DNA of 64,000 nt from Halomonas binhaiensis (GTDB taxonomy: Bacteria > Pseudomonadota > Gammaproteobacteria > Pseudomonadales > Halomonadaceae). Location: contig NZ_CP038437.2 of the NCBI RefSeq assembly GCF_008329985.2, forward strand, positions 1-64,000. The letters are read 5' to 3'. The translations under genes were made by a program, and so were the position numbers. This document shows, one piece after another, positions 25,851-34,114 of the stretch. Within the stretch, counting starts at the first letter, position 1. Every line of letters begins with the position of its first letter. A model generated the notes under the pieces. It was given only the letters and a program-made list of their open reading frames with translations, was not told the DNA's origin and ran no database searches.

Positions 25851-26750
25851 GTGCAGCGTTCATTCACGCGGCGGGAATTCATGCAGATATCGGGTGCGCT
25901 GGTGGCGGCCGGTGCGCTAATGGCAACGGGTGTACCTTTGGCGTGGGCTGAAGATGATGAGCTGTCTCGGGCTCTGGAGGATACCGAAGCGCGGCTTGGT
26001 GCTCGGTTGGGCGTTTCGATCCTTGATACGGAAACAGGAAAACTCTGGCAGCACCGCAACGATGAACGTTTTCCGTTGAACAGCACTTTCAAGGCGCTGG
26101 CCAGTGCGGCGGTGTTGGCGCGAGTCGATGCAGGAGAAGAAGACCTGGATCGGCGGATCACCTTTACCGAGAGTGACCTTGTGGATTGGTCTCCCGTGAC
26201 AGAAAAGCATGTTGGTGACGAGGGCATGACCCTGGGCGAACTGTGTCAGGCGGCGTTGCAATGGAGTGACAACAGCGCGGCAAACCTGGTGCTGGATGCC
26301 ATCGGTGGTCCTCAAGGCTTGACCGAATACATGCGTACTCTTGGTGATGACGTGACGCGTCTCGATCGCTGGGAAACCGAGCTCAACGAGGGCACGCCGG
26401 GCGATCCGCGAGACACGTCGACACCAGAGGCCATGCGCCAGAGCCTGCAGAAGGTATTGCTGGGAGAGGCACTATCAGCTGAGTCCCGCCAGCAACTGGA
26501 AGACTGGATGCTGGGCGATAAGGTGGCGGATGACCTGCTGCGCGCAGCGATCCCTCAGGACTGGCGCATTGCCGACAAAACCGGCGCGGGAGGCTACGGT
26601 TCCCGCAACATCGTCGCAGTGATATGGCCACCGCAGCGCCAGCCTGTTATCGCGGCCATCTATATCACCGAGACCGAAGCCAGCATGGACGAGAGCAATG
26701 TCGCTATTGCCGATATTGGTCGGGCGTTAGTGCAAGTCATGACGAAGTAA
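25851..26750 (+). CDS. Class A beta-lactamase with Tat-type signal peptide
   Basis: A serine beta-lactamase. All active-site motifs are present: S78-T-F-K81, S139-D-N141, E175-T-E-L-N179 (the omega-loop Glu166 equivalent) and K243-T-G. The N-terminus TRREFMQISGALVAAGALMA carries an Arg-Arg twin followed by a mild hydrophobic stretch and an AWA cleavage site, as in Tat-exported enzymes. The start is a GTG at 25851 with AGGAGG five bases upstream; the frame extends to 25794, but that start has no such site. No ampR or LysR gene is adjacent and no mobile element flanks it, so it looks like a chromosomal species enzyme. Confidence 0.92.
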   Translation: MQRSFTRREFMQISGALVAAGALMATGVPLAWAEDDELSRALEDTEARLGARLGVSILDTETGKLWQHRNDERFPLNSTFKALASAAVLARVDAGEEDLDRRITFTESDLVDWSPVTEKHVGDEGMTLGELCQAALQWSDNSAANLVLDAIGGPQGLTEYMRTLGDDVTRLDRWETELNEGTPGDPRDTSTPEAMRQSLQKVLLGEALSAESRQQLEDWMLGDKVADDLLRAAIPQDWRIADKTGAGGYGSRNIVAVIWPPQRQPVIAAIYITETEASMDESNVAIADIGRALVQVMTK

Positions 26751-26775
26751 GGCCGATGTTCGGCCAGGGTTGAAA

Positions 26776-26808
26776 ATCCAGGGTACGGATAGCCCGTACC
26801 CCAGGATT
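26776..26808. terminator. Terminator between the beta-lactamase gene and maiA
   Basis: A hairpin with a GGGTACGG / CCGTACCC core extended by AATCC / GGATT. It is followed by TTTTC when read on the minus strand, so it best serves maiA; it lies between convergent genes. Confidence 0.65.
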
Positions 26809-26829
26809 CATGTCTGCGACTGAAAGCAT

Positions 26830-27468
26830 TCAGTTGGCGTCAGCTTGAGCTTCCGGCGCTGCCTTGGCAAAGGCGGGCAGTGCTCGGGCACGTTCGGTAA
26901 TGGCTTGAATGCTAGGGTAAGGGCTCAGGTCGCACTTGAAACGCTCGGCGTTGAACACTTGAGGTACCAGGCAGGCGTCGGCCAGCGTCGGGCTGTTCCC
27001 ATGACAGAAATCTCCACTATGGCCATCGTTCAGCATGGCTTCCAGTGCGTCGAAGCCGGTAGCGACCCAGTGGCGATACCAAGCCAGTTTCGCCTCTTCG
27101 GACACACCCAGCTCACCGGTCAGGTGCTTGAGCACCCGCAGGTTATTGAGTGGGTGAATCTCACAGGCAATGACCTGGGCCAGGGCCCGCACTCGGGCGC
27201 GTCCTTCCAGATCGGTCGGCAGGATGGCCGGAGTCGGGTAGCGCTCTTCCAGGTATTCGCAAATCGCCAGCGACTGGTTCAGGGCATGCCCTTCATCTGT
27301 CACCAATGTTGGCACCAGGCCTTGGGGGTTGCGCGCCAGATTGGCATTCGTGCGCTGCTCCCCCTTGACCAGATTGACGGGAAGCTGATCAAGCTCCAGC
27401 CCCTTGAGGTTGGCGACGATGCGTACGCGATAAGCCGCTGATGAGCGGAAGTAGCCGTACAGTTGCAT
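26830..27468 (-). CDS. maiA: Maleylacetoacetate isomerase
   Basis: A zeta-class glutathione transferase that isomerises maleylacetoacetate to fumarylacetoacetate. The active-site motif SSAAYRVRI is at residues 9-17, and the substrate-side stretch NPQGLVPTLV and the NQSLAICEYLEERYP helix follow. The ATG at 27468 gives 212 residues, the usual size; a longer frame to 27534 overlaps fahA. It is the third gene of the tyrosine-degradation operon. Confidence 0.95.
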   Translation of the reverse strand: MQLYGYFRSSAAYRVRIVANLKGLELDQLPVNLVKGEQRTNANLARNPQGLVPTLVTDEGHALNQSLAICEYLEERYPTPAILPTDLEGRARVRALAQVIACEIHPLNNLRVLKHLTGELGVSEEAKLAWYRHWVATGFDALEAMLNDGHSGDFCHGNSPTLADACLVPQVFNAERFKCDLSPYPSIQAITERARALPAFAKAAPEAQADAN

Positions 27469-27533
27469 GGAGTGTGGCTCCCTCTGAATGAAGCATACCG
27501 CCCCGGACAAGATGAAGGGGCGGCCATATGCCA

Positions 27534-28550
27534 TCAGGCCTTGTACTCGACCACTTTCTGGTCGATCGCACCAAAGATGCTGTTGCCGTTGGGGTCAAAC
27601 ATCTCGATGCGAACTCGGTCGCCAAAGTGCATGAAGGGCGTTTTCACCTGACCATGCAGGATCTGTTCGACCATACGCACTTCTGCCAGACAACTGTAGC
27701 CGACACCGCCATCGATAATGGGCTTGCCAGGGCCGCCGCCTGCATCCGGGTTGGATACGGTACCGGAGCCGATAATGGCACCCGCGCCGAGGTGGCGAGT
27801 CCTTGCAGCATGGGCCACCAGTTGCGGGAAGTTGAAGATCATGTCGGGTCCAGCCTCGGGCTCACCGAACTTCTCGCCATTGAGATGCACGGTCAGCGGC
27901 AGGTGCACGCGACCGTCCTTCCAGGCATCTCCTAGCTCGTCCGGTGTCACGCAGATAGGAGAAAAGCTGGAGGCAGGCTTGGCCTGGAAGAAGCCGAAGC
28001 CCTTGGCCAGCTCGCCAGGGATCAAACCGCGCAGACTGACGTCATTGACCAGCATGATCAGCTTGATGTGACCTGCAGCCTGCTCCGGGGTGACGGCCAT
28101 GGGCACGTCATCGGTGATCACGGCGATTTCGCCTTCGAAGTCGATGCCATGTTCCTCGCTGACAGCTTCGATATCGTCCTGGGGAGCCAGAAAGCGATCG
28201 CCTCCACCCTGATACATCAAAGGGTCGGTCCAGAACGTTTCCGGCATCTGAGCATTACGTGCCTGGCGTACCAGCTTTACATGGTTGAGGTAAGCCGATC
28301 CATCGGCCCAGTGATGAGTGCGTGGCAGCGGCGAATGCAGAACGCTCTGGTCGAGAGCAAAGGCCCCTTCGGCACTGCCGCTGTTCAGCGCTTGATAGAC
28401 TTCGTCCAGGCGCGGCGCCAGCTTGTCCCAGTTCTCGATGGCCTGTTGCAGGGTGGTCGCGATCTGCGGCACGCGTACAGCCTGGCTCAGGTCGCGAGAT
28501 ACGATGATGAGTTCGCCATCACGGCCACTCTTCAGAGATGCGAGCTTCAT
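27534..28550 (-). CDS. fahA: Fumarylacetoacetase
   Basis: Cleaves fumarylacetoacetate to fumarate and acetoacetate, the last step of tyrosine breakdown. The FAH-domain metal site is seen in DFEGEIAVITDDVPM and the surrounding YQGGGDRF. The length is 338 residues, the bacterial short type rather than the ~420-residue eukaryotic form. The gene sits between hmgA and maiA, 51 bp after hmgA, with no terminator between them, so it is co-transcribed. Confidence 0.93.
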   Translation of the reverse strand: MKLASLKSGRDGELIIVSRDLSQAVRVPQIATTLQQAIENWDKLAPRLDEVYQALNSGSAEGAFALDQSVLHSPLPRTHHWADGSAYLNHVKLVRQARNAQMPETFWTDPLMYQGGGDRFLAPQDDIEAVSEEHGIDFEGEIAVITDDVPMAVTPEQAAGHIKLIMLVNDVSLRGLIPGELAKGFGFFQAKPASSFSPICVTPDELGDAWKDGRVHLPLTVHLNGEKFGEPEAGPDMIFNFPQLVAHAARTRHLGAGAIIGSGTVSNPDAGGGPGKPIIDGGVGYSCLAEVRMVEQILHGQVKTPFMHFGDRVRIEMFDPNGNSIFGAIDQKVVEYKA

Positions 28551-28601
28551 ACGGAAATCCTTGTTCAGGGAAGTTTGTTCAGAGAAGTTGTTATGTAGTG
28601 G

Positions 28602-29906
28602 TTAACGTTGGCCAGGATTGAAGTGGGACTTCAGGCCCTGCCATACATCGACGTAATTGCGCTGACGGAAATCGGCTTCCAGTGCCTGTTCAGTAGGGTG
28701 GAAGACATAACGACTCTCGAACATGAAGGCCAGGGTAGCCTCTTGATATTGTGGTGCCAGTTTCGCTTCGCTGGCCTTCTCGAAGGTGCTGGCATCAGGG
28801 CCATGAGGTGACATGCAGTTGTGCAGGCTGGCACCTCCGGGGGTGAAGCCTTCGGCCTTGGCATCATATTCGCCGTGGATCAGCCCCATGAACTCGCTCA
28901 TCAGATTGCGATGGAAGTAGGGCGGGCGAAAGGTCTTTTCGGCCACCATCCAGCGCGGCGGGAAGATGACGAAGTCGACGTTGGCCATGCCTTCAGTGTC
29001 GGACGCAGAAGTCAGCACGGTGAAGATCGATGGATCCGGGTGATCGAAGCTCACCGTGTTGATGGTATTGAAGTTGGCCAGGTCGTATTTATAAGGCGCG
29101 TAATTTCCGTGCCAGGCGACGACATCCAGGGGCGAGTGGTCGAGGCTGGTCGTCCACAGACGACCAGAGAACTTGGCGACCAGTTCGAAGTTACCGTGAA
29201 GGTCTTCATAGGCGGCGACCGGGCTCAGGAAATCGCGCGGGTTGGCCAGACCGTTGGCGCCGATAGGCCCCAGACCGGGCAATTCCAGGGGGCTGCCATA
29301 GTTTTCGCAGATATAGCCGCGGGCGCTGTCGTGACCGTCAACCAGGCGCACCTGGAATTTGATGCCGCGCGGTATGACGACGATCTCGCCATTGCCGGCC
29401 TCCAGGGTGCCTAACTCAGTACGGAAGAGCAGCGTGCCCAGTTGTGGCACGATCAGAAACTCACCATCGGCATTGTAGAAGAAGCGTTCGGTCATGCTTT
29501 TGTTGCAAGCATAGACATGCACGCCGCAGCCGGTCTGGGTAGCGGCATCACCATTGACAGCAATCGTGGTGAGACCATTGATGAAATCGGTAGGTGCCTG
29601 TGGTAGCGGAGCAGGATCCCAGCGCATCTGGTTAGGGTCGGCAGCGGGTTTTACCAGTGGTGAGGTGGCCAGTCCGCCGCTGTTAAGTGGGCGATAGGCG
29701 CTTTGGGCTACGGATGGGCGGATGCGATACAGCCAACTGCGCAGATTATGGTGGCGTGGTGCTGTGAAGGCCGACCCTGTTAGTTGCTCTGCATAAAGGC
29801 CGTAGGCACAACGCTGAGGAGAATTCTGTCCCTCAGGCAAAGCTCCGGGTAATGCCTCGCTGGCGAAGTGATTGCGAAAGCCGGATTGGTATTCGAGTTC
29901 AGGCAT
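28602..29906 (-). CDS. hmgA: Homogentisate 1,2-dioxygenase
   Basis: An Fe(II) ring-opening dioxygenase that converts homogentisate to maleylacetoacetate. The N-terminus ([19 protein letters not shown]) is the family hallmark, and the conserved metal-site region near the end includes [27 protein letters not shown] sequence (first His of the iron triad in the FHRN part). The ATG at 29906 has a GAGGA site and gives 434 residues. It is first in the operon hmgA-fahA-maiA, with a divergent MarR gene about 600 bp away. Confidence 0.96.
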   Translation of the reverse strand: MPELEYQSGFRNHFASEALPGALPEGQNSPQRCAYGLYAEQLTGSAFTAPRHHNLRSWLYRIRPSVAQSAYRPLNSGGLATSPLVKPAADPNQMRWDPAPLPQAPTDFINGLTTIAVNGDAATQTGCGVHVYACNKSMTERFFYNADGEFLIVPQLGTLLFRTELGTLEAGNGEIVVIPRGIKFQVRLVDGHDSARGYICENYGSPLELPGLGPIGANGLANPRDFLSPVAAYEDLHGNFELVAKFSGRLWTTSLDHSPLDVVAWHGNYAPYKYDLANFNTINTVSFDHPDPSIFTVLTSASDTEGMANVDFVIFPPRWMVAEKTFRPPYFHRNLMSEFMGLIHGEYDAKAEGFTPGGASLHNCMSPHGPDASTFEKASEAKLAPQYQEATLAFMFESRYVFHPTEQALEADFRQRNYVDVWQGLKSHFNPGQR

Positions 29907-30506
29907 GATGGATTCCTCAGCAGAGAGCTGATCGGCATGTGGTGCAGACGGTTTGATCAAGAAGCCTCCAGAAGCAGTGTGAGGCTATATCACTATCATC
30001 AGGATAGTTGCTTGTGAAACTAATTGTCTAGTCGAGCATGAAGAAGAGCGATGGAGTTCTGATAAAAGAGGATGGTTATATATATTTATCAAACAGTTAG
30101 AGAGTGGTTAGACATAGGTCTAGCAAGGCAGAGGGGAATATTTTTATGACAAGATTAAGCTTTTGATAAATATGCTTTTATCGTGTGGATGAATAAGGTG
30201 CTTATGTAGAAGAGTGATAGGAAAACAGCAGAGGAAACAAAAAGCCAGGCTTGATACCTCCACCTTTCTTGTCATGAAAAAGGTTTCAATAGAGACTAAT
30301 GTGCTGGTGGGTCCAGGCTGGTCCAGTAGTGGCCGGCAGTTACGGCCTTTGTCGCAATATCAGTGATCATCTGGTCATCAATGCTGCTGTTTCCCCCAGA
30401 TTTATAGAGGGGCACTGAGCGTTGCTGGTGTTGATGTTCCCCGGTATCGTGCTGTTTTTACCGCATTTGCTCCATTGCTGTCGGAGCATGTACTCGGAGT
30501 TTCCCC
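29907..30506. promoter_or_regulatory. Long divergent intergenic region upstream of hmgA with GATAAA/TTTATC repeats
   Basis: A 600-bp AT-rich gap without a gene. It contains GATAAA-N18-TTTATC at 30061-30090 and a tighter GATAAA-N6-TTTATC at 30165-30182, sharing an exact TTTGATAAA core in opposite orientations (30085-30093 and 30162-30170). These look like operator half-sites for a regulator of the homogentisate operon, such as the MarR protein encoded at 30507. No transcript start could be fixed. A short frame at 30422-30688 overlaps the MarR gene and is not credible. Confidence 0.45.
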
Positions 30507-31052
30507 ATGGCCAGGAAAGAGCCGTCGTCGAATGCCAAGCCAGAGTTGAATCTGGAGCAGTTTCTACCCTATCGGCTCAACAGCCTGGCCGACCGTGCCA
30601 GCCAGGCATTGGCACGGGAGTATGCCGAGCGGCATCAACTCAATGTTGCCCAATGGCGAGTGCTGGCCTGGTTATCTTATCTCGATGAGTTGACGGCTAA
30701 GCAGATCTGTCAGGCTACGCGCATGGACAAGGCGCGGATTTCCCGGGCGGTACAGTCATTGGAAGACCGAGGCTTGATTCGTCGGACGCCATCATCACGA
30801 GATCAGCGAGTTCATGACCTGTGCCTGACGGAGGCGGGGAAGGTATTGCTGGCCACGCTGATCCCCGAAGCCCGCCAGTGGGAGTCCGATCTGGTGGCCA
30901 CCCTCAGCGTTGGTGAATATCGCGATTTGCTCAATCTGATGGACAAGCTGGAGCGCCAGCTCGACCGTCTGGAACAGGCAGATGGACCTCGGCCACAGGA
31001 TCGTTCCGATGATCGGATAGAGATGTCCGAGAGCGATAATCCAGAGGAGTAG
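30507..31052 (+). CDS. MarR-family transcriptional regulator
   Basis: A 181-residue winged-helix protein. The recognition region is ELTAKQICQATRMDKARISRAVQSL, and the wing is RTPSSRDQRVHDLCLTEAG. Length is slightly above the usual 140-150 because of both tails. It is divergent from hmgA-fahA-maiA, so it is a likely regulator of tyrosine or homogentisate breakdown; in Pseudomonas this role is played by an IclR protein, so the assignment is positional inference. A possible terminator follows at 31111. Confidence 0.88.
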   Translation: MARKEPSSNAKPELNLEQFLPYRLNSLADRASQALAREYAERHQLNVAQWRVLAWLSYLDELTAKQICQATRMDKARISRAVQSLEDRGLIRRTPSSRDQRVHDLCLTEAGKVLLATLIPEARQWESDLVATLSVGEYRDLLNLMDKLERQLDRLEQADGPRPQDRSDDRIEMSESDNPEE

Positions 31053-31110
31053 TCGCTCGGGGAGTCAGGGAGGATCTGGCTAGTGCCCTTTCCAAAAGAC
31101 CCCGTTTCAC

Positions 31111-31142
31111 AAAAAACCGATTCATCATGTGAACCGGTTCTT
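31111..31142. terminator. Hairpin terminator between the MarR and Rieske genes
   Basis: AACCGATTCA / TGAACCGGTT stem (one wobble) with a 5-base loop. An A-run on the left gives a T-run when read on the minus strand. It lies between convergent genes. Confidence 0.6.
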
Positions 31143-31178
31143 GCGCTTGTGAATGTGCCATCGCTGGAGCATGGCGCC

Positions 31179-31568
31179 TCATTCCCCGATCAATAACCAG
31201 CCTTCATCATCCTCGACGACTGGTACGGGATCCAGAGCTTCACCTGTTGAAGGCCCGGAGATACATTCGCCGCTATGTACCTGAAACGTCGCCTGATGGG
31301 CTGTACAGATCAGCAGGGAGGCATCCTGGCTCAGCACCTTGTCACCTCGGCTATCCAGTGGCAGATATTGATGGGGACAGGCATTCACGTAGCTGTATAG
31401 CTTGCCTTCGCTACTGCGCACCATGAGCAACGGGAAACGGCCATTCTCGCTTTCGACACTGACACAACGGCTTTCACCTGCGTTGATCTCGCATGCCTTC
31501 AGGACCCTGGTGCCAGAGGGCGGTGCACTGCGGTAGCTGCGCCAGGCATGATTCGCCACCGGACTCAT
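31179..31568 (-). CDS. Rieske [2Fe-2S] domain protein
   Basis: A 129-residue single-domain Rieske protein. The two cluster-binding boxes are C64-P-H66 (NACPHQYLPLD) and C88-T-A-H91, spaced as in ferredoxin-type Rieske proteins. It has no membrane segment, so it is a soluble electron carrier or the small part of an oxygenase system. The ATG at 31568 has a GAGGG site; the frame runs on to 31616 inside the IclR gene. It is directly downstream of an IclR regulator, 10 bp away. No oxygenase alpha subunit is adjacent, so the partner is unknown. Confidence 0.85.
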   Translation of the reverse strand: MSPVANHAWRSYRSAPPSGTRVLKACEINAGESRCVSVESENGRFPLLMVRSSEGKLYSYVNACPHQYLPLDSRGDKVLSQDASLLICTAHQATFQVHSGECISGPSTGEALDPVPVVEDDEGWLLIGE

Positions 31569-31578
31569 GACGCAGCCC

Positions 31579-32415
31579 TCACGGCCGGAAGTTGCTGGCA
31601 TCAGGGACGCGCCCACCCAATAGAGCGGTGATCTCGGCGGCTGTTTCGCGGATCAGTTCTCCAAGCCCGGCCAGGCGAGTATCGGGGATACGCGCCACCG
31701 GGCCAGAGACAGAAATGGCTGCCAGTGGAATGCCGTGTTCATCATGAATGCAGGCAGCAACACAGTGCAGGCCAATAGCATGTTCTTCACGGTCGCAGGC
31801 GTAACCATGCTGACGGATTTCTGCCATGGCCTGGCGCAGGGTGGCAGGGGTGCTCAGCGTATTGGGGGTTACCTGGTCGAGGCCGCGTTCGGCCAGCACT
31901 CTTTCCAGCTCATCGTCAGGCAGCCAGGCCATCAGCGCCTTGCCGACGCCGGAGGCGTGCAGAGGCGCTCGAGAGCCCAGGCGCGTGATCATGCGCATCA
32001 TCTGGGGTGACTCGCTCTGGGCCAGGAACACCGCTGTTGCACCATCACGTACGCCGAGGTTGGCGGTTTCTCCCGTGAGGTGGGTGAGCCGACGCAGAAA
32101 AGGACGGCTGGCACCGACAAAGTCCCGCGCTTCCAGGAAGCTATTGCCTATGCGGAAGGTCTTCACGTCGATGCGCCACAAGCCAAGGGCTTCGTCCTGG
32201 GTGATGAAACCTTGGCTTTGCAGGGCTTGCAGCAGCCGGTGAGTCGTTGAAGGAGCCAGGTCCGCCTGTTCAGCGACATCCGACAGTGCCAGGCCTCCGG
32301 GGTGTGCAGCGAGAAGTTCAAGCAGGTTGAGTCCGCGTACCAGCGATTGACTGTGCCCTGCATTGGACTTGCCTGATGCCGGGCGTCCGGCCGTTCTGCG
32401 TTTGCCTTCCGTCAC
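31579..32415 (-). CDS. IclR-family transcriptional regulator
   Basis: A 278-residue protein with the N-terminal winged helix (SDVAEQADLAPSTTHRLLQAL) and the IclR ligand domain (HASGVGKALMAWLPDDEL; ACDREEHAIGLHCVAACIHD). The first ~20 residues are basic and disordered. Its 3' end is 10 bp from the Rieske gene, suggesting one transcript. It lies between the homogentisate and purine genes, and its target is not obvious; IclR proteins control aromatic-compound operons in many proteobacteria. Confidence 0.92.
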   Translation of the reverse strand: MTEGKRRTAGRPASGKSNAGHSQSLVRGLNLLELLAAHPGGLALSDVAEQADLAPSTTHRLLQALQSQGFITQDEALGLWRIDVKTFRIGNSFLEARDFVGASRPFLRRLTHLTGETANLGVRDGATAVFLAQSESPQMMRMITRLGSRAPLHASGVGKALMAWLPDDELERVLAERGLDQVTPNTLSTPATLRQAMAEIRQHGYACDREEHAIGLHCVAACIHDEHGIPLAAISVSGPVARIPDTRLAGLGELIRETAAEITALLGGRVPDASNFRP

Positions 32416-32524
32416 CTCATGCTCTCCGTAATACGGCTGGATATATCAGCGTTTAAGCATACCTGCTGAGGGTGCAGCTGTCGCGTTTTCGGAAAAGTAT
32501 TCCACGAAAGTTGATAGTGGCAGT

Positions 32525-32552
32525 AAAACGGCCTGTTCATAGAGCAGGCCGC
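32525..32552 (-). terminator. Terminator of the nucleobase permease gene
   Basis: CGGCCTG / CAGGCCG stem extended inward by further pairs and followed by TTTT on the minus strand, about 30 bp after the permease stop. Confidence 0.75.
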
Positions 32553-32579
32553 TTGTGTCACGCATGCATAGTGTAGCGC

Positions 32580-33929
32580 TCAGACGCTATCGCGGAATTC
32601 GCGGTCACGCTGGGGCAGTATCAGGTTGAGGACGATAGCGGCGATGGCGCCAGGGATCAGGCCAGACTCGATGATGGCTTTGACATTGTCACTGAATCCG
32701 GCGTAAAGCCCTTCTTGCGCTGGCAGGCCAATTGCCATGGACAAGGCGACACCAATGATCACCATGTTGCGCTTGTTGAATTCGATATGAGACAGCATCT
32801 TGATGCCAGCACTGGCAATCATGCCAAACATGATGACTACGGCACCGCCAAGCACCGCATTGGGAATGCTGGAAATGATGGCGCCGAGCTTGGGCACCAG
32901 GCCGGCCAGTAGCAGGAAGAGGCCGCCAATGGCCACGACATAACGACTGACCACCCCGGTCAGGGCCACCATACCGACATTCTGGCTGAAGCTGATCTGG
33001 GGAAATGCGTTGAAGATAGCGGCGAACACGCTGGCCAGGCCATCGGCCATGACTCCGCCGGACAGCTCCTTGGCAGTAGGCTCTCGGTCGAGGCCGCCGG
33101 CCGTGGTACCGACGATATCGCCGATGGATTCGGCACAGGTAACGATGGCCAGCAATACGACCGGAATGATGGCGGCAAGGTGAAACTCCAGGCCAATGTA
33201 CATTGGTACTGGCAGGGATAACCAACTGGCATCGCCGATGCGATCGAAGCTGATGTAACCGAAGGCGCTGGCAGCAGCATAGCCAGCAACCAGACCAATC
33301 AATGGTGCGGTTTCCGACCAGATACCACGCCCGAACTGGTGCAGGCCAAGGGTGACGACCAGGACCAGTGCACCGAGCAGGAGATTATGTGTCGCTCCGA
33401 AGTCTGCTGCACCGAAGCCTCCTCCCCAATAGGCCAGACCTACTGGCATCAACAGAACACCGAGCATGACGACGAAGGTGCCGGTGACCACCGGGGGGAA
33501 CAGGAAGCGGAAGATAGGCAAGAACAAGCCAACCAGGGCCATGGCAATGCCGCCGCATAGTGCTGCACCAAGTGCAGCGGGCAAGCCCATGCCGACGGCG
33601 ATGGGGATCAATACTGGTACAAAGCCGAAGCTGGTGCCCATGACGATAGGCAGGCGCGCACCAATGGGGCCAAGCCCAAGGGACTGTACCAGGGTGGCGA
33701 CACCCGCCACGAACATGGCCGCTTGAATCATGAAGGCGGTTTGGTCTGGAGGGAGGTCGGCGGCGCCAGCGATGATGATGGGAACGGTGACGTTACCCAC
33801 GAACATCGCCAGCACGTGCTGCAGACCAAGAGGAATGGCCCGGGTAAGCGGCGGCATGGCATTGACGTCACGGGTACTGCGTACCCGGCGTTCTTCTGCG
33901 CTTTCAGTGGTCGATTCATTAGTTGGCAT
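32580..33929 (-). CDS. Nucleobase permease of the NCS2 (xanthine/uracil) family
   Basis: A 449-residue inner-membrane symporter with about 12-14 membrane segments. NCS2 marks are the QTAFMIQAAMFVAGVATLVQ start, the GTSFGFVPVL loop and the ISFSQNVGMVALTGVVSRYV segment with the conserved Gln-Asn pair. XanQ/UacT-like purine uptake is the best guess given the 8-oxoguanine deaminase gene upstream on the same strand. The 185-bp gap between them contains a GGTCA-type palindrome. Confidence 0.9.
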   Translation of the reverse strand: MPTNESTTESAEERRVRSTRDVNAMPPLTRAIPLGLQHVLAMFVGNVTVPIIIAGAADLPPDQTAFMIQAAMFVAGVATLVQSLGLGPIGARLPIVMGTSFGFVPVLIPIAVGMGLPAALGAALCGGIAMALVGLFLPIFRFLFPPVVTGTFVVMLGVLLMPVGLAYWGGGFGAADFGATHNLLLGALVLVVTLGLHQFGRGIWSETAPLIGLVAGYAAASAFGYISFDRIGDASWLSLPVPMYIGLEFHLAAIIPVVLLAIVTCAESIGDIVGTTAGGLDREPTAKELSGGVMADGLASVFAAIFNAFPQISFSQNVGMVALTGVVSRYVVAIGGLFLLLAGLVPKLGAIISSIPNAVLGGAVVIMFGMIASAGIKMLSHIEFNKRNMVIIGVALSMAIGLPAQEGLYAGFSDNVKAIIESGLIPGAIAAIVLNLILPQRDREFRDSV

Positions 33930-34011
33930 GAAAGGGTTCTCCTGTTGTCGTTATAGAAACCCCGGAGACCGTGTGCTGTGTTCGCCCGGTCCTTCCGGTG
34001 CGAACTCCAGT

Positions 34012-34024
34012 GGTCACGGTGACC
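34012..34024. promoter_or_regulatory. GGTCACGGTGACC palindrome in front of the permease
   Basis: A 13-base near-perfect palindrome 83-95 bp before the permease start, in the gap after the deaminase gene. It is a possible operator for a purine-responsive regulator. No binding protein can be named. Confidence 0.3.
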
Positions 34025-34114
34025 GTATGAAATGTTTTATGTGCCGCTCTACCGTCTTGCCTGATGGCGTTGCTTTATTATCGACGTTCTAGATCAACAC
34101 CTTAGGCTGACCTC

